DNA from: Clostridia bacterium
GTDB lineage: Bacteria > Bacillota > Clostridia > Christensenellales > Pumilibacteraceae
Direction of reading: 5' to 3'
Length of the DNA stretch: 64,000 nt
Assembly: GCA_017623455.1 (NCBI GenBank)
Contig: JAGAPA010000079.1
Location: 116,421 to 180,420, forward strand
The stretch's first letter is position 1; the number at the start of each line of letters is the position of its first letter. Under the pieces are notes generated by a model, which saw nothing but the letters and a program-made list of their open reading frames with translations, was not told where the DNA came from and did not search any database. Shown here in pieces: positions 1 through 7,320 of the stretch. The position numbers were made by a program, and so were the translations under genes.

Positions 1-2035
1 GATGGCATACTTCAACCACAAGATTCAGCTTCAGTCCGCAATCAAGGTAAGAATGACCAAGGTCGTAGACGGCGAAGAAAAATCCGGAATTATCGAAACT
101 ACCGTAGGTAGAATTATCTTTAACGAATACATTCCTCAGAATCTCGGCATTGTTGACCGTACCGTTCCCGGAAACGAGTTCGCTCTCGAGATCAATTACA
201 GAGTAGGAAAGAAAGAGCTTAAGACAATCGTTGACAAGACGTTCAACGTGCTCGGCGCAACCGAGACCGTAAGAGTTCTTGATAATATCAAAGCTCTTGG
301 TTATAAATATTCTACGATAGGCGCGATCACAACCTCCGTCTTCGATATGCATATCCCCGAGGAAAAGAAGAAGATTCTTGACGACGCGGAAAACGACGTA
401 ATCAATATCGAGCAGAGATTTAACGAAGGTGAACTTACCGAAGAAGAAAAGCACAGACTTGTAGTAGACAGATGGTCTGCGGCAAACAAGGACGTTACCG
501 ACGCGCTCTTTAAGAACATGAACCCCTACAACCCCATCAACATGATGGCAGTGTCCGGCGCCCGTGGTAGTAAGGATCAGATCGGTCAGCTTTCCGGTAT
601 GCGTGGACTTATGGCTAACCCTCAGGGTGAAATTATCGAAACACCCATTCGTTCTTCCTTCCGTGAAGGCTTGTCAGTACTTGAGTACTTCATTTCTTCT
701 CACGGTGGACGTAAAGGACTTGCGGATACGGCGCTTAAGACTGCAAACTCGGGTTACCTTACTCGTCGTCTTGTAGACGTATCTCAGGACGTTATCGTAA
801 GAGAGGAAGACTGTCTTACCAAGACGGGTATTGACGTAGAACCCATTAAGGATGGAGATACCATTGTGGAATCTCTTGCAGACAGACTTTCCGGCAGATA
901 CCTTGCTCAGCCCATTGTTGACAAGGAAACCGGAGAGGTTATCGTTCCTACCGACGTTATGATAGACGATGCAACCGCTAAAAAGGTTGATAAGATCTAT
1001 ATGAAGTGGTACAACGATCCTCACAAAGATCCCAACAATCCTCCCTTCAAGGTAAGTATGCGTTCCGTACTTTCCTGCAGATGCTTGCACGGCGTATGCG
1101 TAAAGTGCTACGGAAAAGACATGTCGGGTAGAACTCCCGTAAGAGTGGGCGAAGCAGTTGGTATTATTGCAGCTCAGTCAATCGGTGAACCCGGTACACA
1201 GCTTACCATGCGTACCTTCCACTCGGGTGGTATTGCATCGGGCGAAGATATCACGAGAGGTCTTCCCAGAGTAGAAGAACTTTTTGAAGCAAGAAGACCC
1301 AAAGGTGTGGCAACAATCACCACAGAATCGGGAGAAGTAAGATACGTTGAAAACAACGGTCGCCGTGACGTTATCGTTAAGAATGCAGACGGAAAGGAAA
1401 CGACTTATTCTATTCCATATTCAGCAAAGATGAAGCCCGAGATCAAGACCGGCGCTATCGTAAAGGCAGGCGATCCTCTTACCGAAGGTCCTATCGATCC
1501 CCACGATATCATCAAGACAAAGGGACATAAGGAAGTTCAGGAATATATCGTTAAGGAAGTACAGTCCGTATACCGTTCTCAGTCGGTAGAAATTTCGGAT
1601 AAGCATATCGAAATCATCGTTCATCAGATGCTCAAAAAAGTAAGAGTAGAAGACAGCGGTGACACCGATCTTCTTCCCGGCGAAATGGTAGACGAGAGCT
1701 TGTTCAAAGAGGCAAACCTTAAGGCAGTTCAGAGCGGTGGAAAGCCTGCTTACGCAAAGTACACCTTGCTCGGAATTACAAAGGCAGCTCTTGCTACAGA
1801 CTCCTTCCTCTCCGCAGCATCCTTCCAGGAAACCGCAAGAGTTCTTACCGAAGCAGCTATCAAGAACAAGATAGATCCGCTTATCGGCTTGAAGGAAAAC
1901 GTTATTATCGGTAAGCTTATTCCCGCAGGTACGGGTATGAAGGCATACAAAAACGTATATCCTGCAGAGGAAAGTTCGTTTATGCTTGAAAATGAAGAAA
2001 TCGCAGAAACGGAATCTGAAGAAGTTGCAGAATAA
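1..2035 (+). CDS. rpoC: DNA-directed RNA polymerase subunit beta' (3' part, N-terminus outside window)
   Basis: Catalytic core subunit of RNA polymerase. The reading frame is open from the first base, so only the C-terminal 677 codons are visible and the apparent first Met is internal. Recognisable segments are the C-terminal zinc site with the pattern CRC-x5-CxxC near residues 357-368, followed at once by the trigger-loop region GEAVGIIAAQSIGEPGTQ and TMRTFHSGG, and a long C-terminal region with GIASGEDITRGLPRVEELFEA. It ends in an acidic tail. A strong terminator follows, so it is the last gene of its operon (rpoB would be expected just upstream). Confidence 0.98.
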   Translation, partial: MAYFNHKIQLQSAIKVRMTKVVDGEEKSGIIETTVGRIIFNEYIPQNLGIVDRTVPGNEFALEINYRVGKKELKTIVDKTFNVLGATETVRVLDNIKALGYKYSTIGAITTSVFDMHIPEEKKKILDDAENDVINIEQRFNEGELTEEEKHRLVVDRWSAANKDVTDALFKNMNPYNPINMMAVSGARGSKDQIGQLSGMRGLMANPQGEIIETPIRSSFREGLSVLEYFISSHGGRKGLADTALKTANSGYLTRRLVDVSQDVIVREEDCLTKTGIDVEPIKDGDTIVESLADRLSGRYLAQPIVDKETGEVIVPTDVMIDDATAKKVDKIYMKWYNDPHKDPNNPPFKVSMRSVLSCRCLHGVCVKCYGKDMSGRTPVRVGEAVGIIAAQSIGEPGTQLTMRTFHSGGIASGEDITRGLPRVEELFEARRPKGVATITTESGEVRYVENNGRRDVIVKNADGKETTYSIPYSAKMKPEIKTGAIVKAGDPLTEGPIDPHDIIKTKGHKEVQEYIVKEVQSVYRSQSVEISDKHIEIIVHQMLKKVRVEDSGDTDLLPGEMVDESLFKEANLKAVQSGGKPAYAKYTLLGITKAALATDSFLSAASFQETARVLTEAAIKNKIDPLIGLKENVIIGKLIPAGTGMKAYKNVYPAEESSFMLENEEIAETESEEVAE

Positions 2036-2060
2036 TCATTAAAAAATCAATATAAAAAAT

Positions 2061-2106
2061 AAGCGTTGTCAAAAGACTAAAATCTTTGATAGCGCTTGTT
2101 TTTTAT
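2061..2106 (+). terminator. Intrinsic terminator of the rpoC operon
   Basis: An imperfect inverted repeat, AAGCGTTGTCAAAAGA against TCTTTGATAGCGCTT with a short A-rich loop, is followed by GTTTTTTAT. It starts 25 bases after the rpoC stop. Confidence 0.85.
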
Positions 2107-2269
2107 GTAAAAAAATAGTATAGCCAAAAATATAATTGTCGTAAAAACTCAACAACGTATTGTGCTAAATGTGACAAAAAGTGTTTTTTTAAGGTAAAAA
2201 GCGACAGTAAAAAAGGTCGAAAACGTCAAAATACGGTGCAGGTTTTTCAAAAAGCAAAAAACTACTTAT

Positions 2270-2278
2270 TGTGGATAA
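2270..2278 (-). promoter_or_regulatory. Single consensus DnaA box
   Basis: TGTGGATAA on the plus strand is the exact complement of the consensus TTATCCACA. It lies in the AT-rich gap between rpoC and tilS, about 3 kb upstream of dnaA and about 40 bases upstream of the tilS promoter. No second exact box was found nearby, so it may serve DnaA-dependent regulation or titration rather than mark an origin. Confidence 0.5.
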
Positions 2279-2317
2279 CGCAAGTGCCAACCACAATATA
2301 ACGGACTTGAAAAAAAC

Positions 2318-2346
2318 TTGACTAAAACGTTTTTATTTTGTATAAT
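2318..2346 (+). promoter_or_regulatory. Sigma-A promoter of the tilS-trmN6-rsmI-dnaA operon
   Basis: TTGACT at 2318-2323 and TATAAT at 2341-2346 are separated by 17 bases, a near-perfect housekeeping promoter. Transcription would start near 2353, giving a leader of about 100 bases before tilS. Confidence 0.85.
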
Positions 2347-2382
2347 AAATATACCTTAATAAGTATTACTTTTCAAAATTAC

Positions 2383-2408
2383 CGGCAAGGTCTTGCCGTG
2401 TTTTTTTT
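2383..2408 (+). terminator. Leader terminator/attenuator upstream of tilS
   Basis: A perfect 7-bp hairpin (CGGCAAG, 2-base loop, CTTGCCG) is followed by TG and eight T residues. It sits between the strong promoter and the tilS start codon, so it should stop many transcripts after about 55 bases. A second small GCCC/GGGC hairpin follows. No known riboswitch or leader peptide is recognised in the 30 bases before it. Confidence 0.6.
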
Positions 2409-2453
2409 GCCCCCTTTTAGGGCGTTGATACTTTGGGAAAAGCGAGGAAATAA

Positions 2454-3749
2454 ATGACGGCAAGCGAGATCATTTTAAAATATGCACCACAAACCGGAGT
2501 TGTGGGAATAGGGGTAAGCGGTGGCGCGGACTCTATGGTTTTGCTTCATATTGCAATCAAAACGCTTGGCGCGGAAAGAATAGAGGTTTTGCACGTAGAG
2601 CACGGAATAAGAGGACAGGCGTCCGTAGACGATGCGGAGTTCGTAAAAAACTACTGTAAAAGCAACGGCGTTAAGTTTTCTCTTTATACCGCAGACATAC
2701 CATCTCTTTGCAAAAAAAGTAAACGCAGTGAAGAGAGTGAGGCGCGTATTTTCCGACATGCAGTCTATTTGGATTTTGCTCGCAAAAACAGCTCCGTAGT
2801 ACTTTTGGGACATCACAAAGACGATAGGAAAGAGAGCATACTTATGCACCTTTTAAGGGGTTGCGCAATAAGTGGTTTGGTTGGTATGACCGAATGTGAC
2901 GGGCATATCGTACGTCCGCTTATCGGTATGAGCAGAAAGCAGATAGAGGAATACGCTTTATCAAACGGAATAAAGTACGTTACCGATTCAACCAATCTTC
3001 AGACTGTCTACAATCGCAACTACGTAAGAAACGTGCTTATCCCTGCTATTGACGAAAGGTACGACAGCGACGCACTTCTCAGACTTTCCGATATGGCAAA
3101 AGAAAATGAGAAGTTTATGGAAAGGTTTGTAAATACCGAGCGCATAACGGAAGACGAGGGCTGGTGTTTAGTGCCTCTCGATTGCTTTTCGGATACGGCT
3201 GTAGCGTCGCGTTACGTGCTAAAAGCATGCGCGCTTGCAGGGCTTGCGTATGACGTGGAAAGCAAACACGTAAGCGAAGTTATAGAGCTTGCGAGTATGG
3301 AAAACGGCAGTAGAATAAGCCTTCCTCATTCGTTTGTTGCTATCAAGGAATACGGTTACGTTGCTATCGGTAAGCACTGCGAGCTGATTGAGGACGAGGA
3401 AGAATTTTGTATGGGTTTCACGCCGTTTGGCGAGGGTACGGTGACGGTCTTGCAAACGGATGAAGCACCGTGTAAGGGCAAGCTTATTTTCGATGCAGAT
3501 AAAGTGCCTATGGACGCGGTTATAAGAACAAGACGGGACGGCGACGTTTTTAAGCCGTACAAGGGCAAAACGAAGAAGCTTAAGGATTATTTCATCGATA
3601 AAAAAATCCCGTTAAGAAAGCGCGATTTTATCCCCGTAATAGCGTCCGGCAACGAAGTGTTGCTTGTCGCGGACGTAGAGATCTCGGATAAAATAAAGGT
3701 GGACGAAAGCACGTTGGAAAAGTACGAGTTCGTCTACGAGAAACAGTAA
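2454..3749 (+). CDS. tilS: tRNA(Ile)-lysidine synthetase
   Basis: Attaches lysine to C34 of the CAU-anticodon tRNA(Ile), with ATP, so that it reads AUA; essential and cytosolic. The N-terminal PP-loop ATP site SGGADS is at residues 22-27, followed by the HVEHGIRG stretch typical of TilS. The C-terminal TilS substrate-binding domain is at about 355-431 (RTRRDGD, then KLKDYFIDKKIP). Length of 431 residues is normal. The ATG is preceded by GCGAGGAAATAA. It is the first gene of an operon that ends with dnaA; the next gene starts 24 bases downstream. Confidence 0.95.
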   Translation: MTASEIILKYAPQTGVVGIGVSGGADSMVLLHIAIKTLGAERIEVLHVEHGIRGQASVDDAEFVKNYCKSNGVKFSLYTADIPSLCKKSKRSEESEARIFRHAVYLDFARKNSSVVLLGHHKDDRKESILMHLLRGCAISGLVGMTECDGHIVRPLIGMSRKQIEEYALSNGIKYVTDSTNLQTVYNRNYVRNVLIPAIDERYDSDALLRLSDMAKENEKFMERFVNTERITEDEGWCLVPLDCFSDTAVASRYVLKACALAGLAYDVESKHVSEVIELASMENGSRISLPHSFVAIKEYGYVAIGKHCELIEDEEEFCMGFTPFGEGTVTVLQTDEAPCKGKLIFDADKVPMDAVIRTRRDGDVFKPYKGKTKKLKDYFIDKKIPLRKRDFIPVIASGNEVLLVADVEISDKIKVDESTLEKYEFVYEKQ

Positions 3750-3773
3750 CAAAAAATAGTAAAGGACGATGCA

Positions 3774-4463
3774 ATGGAACTGAAAACCAACGAACGTATT
3801 GACGATTTGCAGTACAATCAGCTTAAAATCATACAAAATTCCGAGTTTTTCAGATTCGGTAGCGATGCAGTTGAGCTTGCCAATTTCGTAAGTGGCGGTT
3901 ATAGGGACAGAGCTGTGGACTTGGGTAGCGGAAGCGGAATAATTTCTATACTGCTTGCAGGAAAGAAAAACATAAACGTAACGGCGGTGGAAATTCAAAA
4001 AGACGTTGCCGAAATGTCAAGTCGCAGTGTAGTGCTTAACGGGCTTGAGGATAAGATAAAGGTACTTAATATCCCGATGCAGGAAATAGGCAAATATTTG
4101 CCTTGCGGTAGCCAGACGATAGTGGTAAGCAATCCTCCGTACCGAAAGGCAGACAGCGGAGAGGTAAGCGCGGAAGATACCGTAGCAATATCCCGTCACG
4201 AAATAAAGGTAACGCTCGACGAGGTTATAGCAACGGCATCATACTTACTTTCTATGGGCGGAAAATTCTATATAGTGCATCAGTGCGAGCGTATGGCAGA
4301 GGTTATCGCAGGATGCAAAAAGCACCGCTTAGAGCCAAAGGTATTACAAGTCCTTACCCCCGACGACAACAAGCCTCCGCACATCTTTTTACTCAAATGT
4401 ATCAAGGATGGGGCAGAGGGTATAGAAGTTAGAAAACAACGTAAGATAGTTGCGTACTGCTAA
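3774..4463 (+). CDS. tRNA1(Val) A37 N6-methyltransferase-like protein
   Basis: SAM-dependent class I methyltransferase of the TrmN6/YfiC family. The SAM-binding motif VDLGSGSGIISILLA lies near residues 49-63 and the N6-adenine signature NPPY at 120-123. The family methylates A37 of tRNA1(Val) in Escherichia coli; in Firmicutes the orthologue (YabB in Bacillus subtilis) sits next to rsmI, exactly as here. 229 residues is normal. The substrate is inferred from family and context only. Confidence 0.88.
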   Translation: MELKTNERIDDLQYNQLKIIQNSEFFRFGSDAVELANFVSGGYRDRAVDLGSGSGIISILLAGKKNINVTAVEIQKDVAEMSSRSVVLNGLEDKIKVLNIPMQEIGKYLPCGSQTIVVSNPPYRKADSGEVSAEDTVAISRHEIKVTLDEVIATASYLLSMGGKFYIVHQCERMAEVIAGCKKHRLEPKVLQVLTPDDNKPPHIFLLKCIKDGAEGIEVRKQRKIVAYC

Positions 4464-4515
4464 AGAATCAAACGCTTGAAAAAATTTGAAAAATAAAAAC
4501 GATTAAGGAGAAAGC

Positions 4516-5334
4516 ATGTTATATATAGTAGCAACGCCGATTGGCAACATACAGGAAATAACTTACCGCGCGGTTGAAACACTTAAAAGCGTGGACGTTA
4601 TCCTTTGCGAGGATACTCGCCATTCGCGTATTCTGCTTTCTCATTACGATATCAAAAAACCGCTTATTTCTTATCAAAAGTTCAACGAGCGCGAAAAGTG
4701 CGAAAGCATTATAACAATGCTTAAAGAGGGAAAAAACGTAGCTCTTATCTCGGACGCAGGCATGCCCCTTATTTCCGATCCGGGCGCAACGGTAGTAAAA
4801 GAAGCGCAAAAGCAGGGGCTTGAATATACGGTAATCAGCGGACCTTGCGCTTGTATAAACGCAGTAGTACTATCCTCTTTGGATACTTCGCGTTTTTGCA
4901 TGGTGGGATTTTTGCCAGACAAGGATGGCGAGAGGAAAAAGACGTTGGAGCTGTTCAAAGATCTTCAGGCGACGCTCGTTTTCTACTCTCCGCCTCACGA
5001 TATCGACAAGGACTTAAAAACCCTGTACGAAAATTTAGGAGCGCGAAAGGTAGCGGTCGTAAGAGAGATAAGCAAAATGTACGAGCAAGTTTGCGTAGGA
5101 AATCTTGGCGAAGAGTTGGTTTTTATGCGTAAAGGCGAGTTTGTTATCGTTGTAGAAGGCGCGCGTCCAAAAAGCGAATCGCTCAGCGAGCTTACGGTGC
5201 AAGAACATATCAGACACTATCTCGGCTTAGGCAAAACGGAAAAGGAAGCAATCAAGGCTGTTGCGTCCGACAGAAACGTGGCAAAATCAATAATTTATGC
5301 CGAAGCCATCAGAATGAAGGAGAATAAGGAATGA
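4516..5334 (+). CDS. rsmI: 16S rRNA (cytidine1402-2'-O)-methyltransferase
   Basis: Methylates the 2'-O of C1402 in the ribosomal decoding centre, using SAM. The tetrapyrrole-methylase fold is evident from the start, YIVATPIGNIQEITYRA, from CEDTRHS, and from ISDAGMPLISDPG near residues 81-93, all RsmI signatures. 272 residues is normal. The start has an AAGGAG site eight bases upstream. The stop overlaps the start of dnaA by four bases (ATGA), which implies translational coupling. Confidence 0.95.
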   Translation: MLYIVATPIGNIQEITYRAVETLKSVDVILCEDTRHSRILLSHYDIKKPLISYQKFNEREKCESIITMLKEGKNVALISDAGMPLISDPGATVVKEAQKQGLEYTVISGPCACINAVVLSSLDTSRFCMVGFLPDKDGERKKTLELFKDLQATLVFYSPPHDIDKDLKTLYENLGARKVAVVREISKMYEQVCVGNLGEELVFMRKGEFVIVVEGARPKSESLSELTVQEHIRHYLGLGKTEKEAIKAVASDRNVAKSIIYAEAIRMKENKE

Positions 5335-6680
5335 ACGAGTTCAAAAAAATATGGTTAGACGTTCTTGGAATATTAGAACGTGAAATATCGTCTACGATAA
5401 CGTACGACGTGTGGATAAAGACCTTGGAAGCAGTAGATATCGTGGGCGAAAAGCTCATACTTTGCGCACCCAGCGAAAGCAATAAGCTTAAGGTAAACAG
5501 AGAGTTCAAAACCCTTATAGTAAGCGTGCTTAAATCGCTGAACGCACTCATTACGGACGTGGAGATTATTGTCAGCGGAGAGTACGAAAAACAGGAAGAG
5601 CTTATAGAAGAAAAATCGGAAGAGTTGCCGGCAAAGGTTGAGGCAAACGTAATTAATCCCAAGTATACATTCGATAACTTTGTTGTCGGCAAGTGTAATC
5701 AGCTTGCCTATGCGGCGGCAAGAGCGGTAGCGGAACAGCCCGGAAACCTCTATAATCCCCTGTTTATCTACGGTGGCGTTGGTCTTGGAAAAACTCACAT
5801 TATGCAGTCTATCGGCAACGCGCTCCGCAAACAGCAACCCAGCTTAAAAGTTTTGTACATACCCAGTGAAAAGTTTGTAAACGAATACGTTATGAGCGTA
5901 AGAAAGGGTGGAATTTCTTCTGACTTTGGAAAACAGTTCAGAGAAAAATACCGCAACTTAGACGTTTTGATGATAGACGATATACAGTTTGTTTCCAAAA
6001 AGCCCGAAACGCAAAACGAGCTTTTCCATACCTTCAACGACCTTACTCAGGCAGGTAAGCAGATTATTTTTGCTTCCGACCGCGCGCCCAGCGAGATTCC
6101 CGATCTTGAAGACAGACTGCGCAGTAGATTTGAGTGGGGACTTATAGCGGACATTCAGCCACCGGATATGGAAACCCGTATTGCAATCCTGCAAAAGAAA
6201 GCGCTTGCACAAAAAACCGTTATAACAAACGACGTTCTCACCTATATGGCTCAGCGTCTTGCCACCAATATCAGAGAGATGGAAAGCATGCTCAACAAGG
6301 TCATCTTGCTTGCAAAGCTTTATAACAAGCCCATAACCGTCGAGCTTGCTCAGGAAACCTTCAAGGACTACTCCGAACCCACGGAAGAGGCGATAGGAGC
6401 TGAGGACGTTATCGATTGCACGTGTAAATATTTCGACGTAAGCAAAGAAGATCTTTTAGGTAAAAAGCGAGATAAAAAGATAGTAGAGCCAAGACAAATT
6501 TGTATTTACGTTATTTCCGAAATGATGCCACTCCCCCTCACCACGATAGGCGAGCTTATGGGCGGAAGAGATCATACAACGGTGTTGCATGCAAAAAACA
6601 AAGTGGCGTCGCTTATCGGCAAGGACGAGCGATTTGATAAGGCAATAACCGACATAAAGAATATGATTTATAAAAAATAG
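5331..6680 (+). CDS. dnaA: Chromosomal replication initiator protein DnaA
   Basis: AAA+ ATPase that binds DnaA boxes and opens the origin. Domain I is at the N-terminus (KIWLDVLGILE), the Walker A motif GGVGLGKTH at about 148-156, Walker B VLMIDDIQF at about 211-219, and the domain IV DNA-binding signature MGGRDHTTVLHA from about 409. 449 residues matches the family. It overlaps rsmI by four bases and is the last gene of the tilS operon. This location is unusual: in most Firmicutes dnaA is followed by dnaN at the origin, and neither dnaN nor a DnaA-box cluster is seen here. Confidence 0.97.
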   Translation: MNEFKKIWLDVLGILEREISSTITYDVWIKTLEAVDIVGEKLILCAPSESNKLKVNREFKTLIVSVLKSLNALITDVEIIVSGEYEKQEELIEEKSEELPAKVEANVINPKYTFDNFVVGKCNQLAYAAARAVAEQPGNLYNPLFIYGGVGLGKTHIMQSIGNALRKQQPSLKVLYIPSEKFVNEYVMSVRKGGISSDFGKQFREKYRNLDVLMIDDIQFVSKKPETQNELFHTFNDLTQAGKQIIFASDRAPSEIPDLEDRLRSRFEWGLIADIQPPDMETRIAILQKKALAQKTVITNDVLTYMAQRLATNIREMESMLNKVILLAKLYNKPITVELAQETFKDYSEPTEEAIGAEDVIDCTCKYFDVSKEDLLGKKRDKKIVEPRQICIYVISEMMPLPLTTIGELMGGRDHTTVLHAKNKVASLIGKDERFDKAITDIKNMIYKK

Positions 6681-6743
6681 CGGTTTTTATATAAAAATAA
6701 GCAAAATATACGTATTATTTATTTAAATGTTAAATCAAATTAC

Positions 6744-6772
6744 TTGACAAAGAATACTAAAAGTTATATAAT
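6744..6772 (+). promoter_or_regulatory. Sigma-A promoter of rpmE
   Basis: TTGACA at 6744-6749 and TATAAT at 6767-6772, spaced by 17 bases, 34 bases upstream of the rpmE start codon. Confidence 0.85.
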
Positions 6773-6805
6773 ACCATAGCAAGAAAAGTTTTAAGGAGAA
6801 GTACT

Positions 6806-7009
6806 ATGAAACAGAATATACATCCCGATTATCATGAGGTTACCGCAGTTTGCGCATGTGGCGCTACTTTTGTAACAGGATCTACTAAAAAAGGTGACGT
6901 TCTTAAGGTGGACGTTTGCTCTAAGTGTCATCCTTTCTATACCGGTAAGCAGAAGCAGGTAGAAACCGGTGGACGTATCGACAAGTTCAATCGTCGTTAC
7001 GCAAGATAA
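6806..7009 (+). CDS. rpmE: 50S ribosomal protein L31, zinc-containing type
   Basis: Small protein of the large ribosomal subunit. The 67-residue product has the typical start [19 protein letters not shown] and four cysteines (16, 18, 38, 41) that form the zinc ribbon of the C+ type. It ends in the basic [17 protein letters not shown] stands nine bases before the ATG. It has its own promoter and terminator. Confidence 0.97.
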   Translation: MKQNIHPDYHEVTAVCACGATFVTGSTKKGDVLKVDVCSKCHPFYTGKQKQVETGGRIDKFNRRYAR

Positions 7010-7030
7010 TTTCAACCGTAAAAAAAGTAA

Positions 7031-7060
7031 GACCATACCCTTATAGGTGTGGTTTTCTTT
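7031..7060 (+). terminator. rpmE terminator
   Basis: ACCATACC and GGTGTGGT form a hairpin around a six-base loop, followed by TTTCTTT, 20 bases after the rpmE stop. Confidence 0.75.
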
Positions 7061-7065
7061 ATATT

Positions 7066-7175
7066 GCGGGGCTTTATATGCGTCGCTATAGTGCATAAAC
7101 AAGAACTTCCTCTAAGTCACGTACGCAAAAGTACGCTCCTGTCGAGGAAAACCTTGTTTATTTCTCTAGCTCGCA
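7066..7175. repeat. Variable-stem intergenic repeat, copy 1
   Basis: Left flank GCGGGGCTTTATAT and TATAGTGCATAA, right flank TTATTTCTCTAGCTCGCA. Between them, AAACAAG-AAC-TTCCTC pairs with GAGGAA-AAC-CTTGTTT, giving 7 bp and 6 bp either side of a symmetric internal loop. Inside is a second hairpin, CGTAC against GTACG. Copies at 10151, 33479 and 33800 keep the flanks and inner hairpin but use different stem sequences that still pair. Confidence 0.7.
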
Positions 7176-7210
7176 TCTAACCCCCCTTACGTAAGTTTAT
7201 GGTTCAGTTA

Positions 7211-7261
7211 GCGGGGCTTTATATACGTCGCAATAGTGCATAAAGATGAACTTCCTATAGC
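7211..7261. repeat. Left half of the variable-stem repeat
   Basis: GCGGGGCTTTATATACGTCG, CAATAGTGCATAAAG and AACTTCCTATAG repeat the left arm of the copy at 7066, without the inner hairpin or right arm. The rest of the gap to 7320 shows only AT-rich sequence and a weak AAGGAAA site before the next gene. Confidence 0.55.
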
Positions 7262-7320
7262 TTGTAACAAAAGGATTTACGAATTATCACCTTAAATATA
7301 AAAATCAAGGAAAATAAATA

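Noticed and set aside
2107-2317. Candidate replication origin between rpoC and tilS
   Set aside because: The region is AT-rich and has one perfect DnaA box, but no cluster of boxes, no dnaN and no DNA-unwinding repeats were found.
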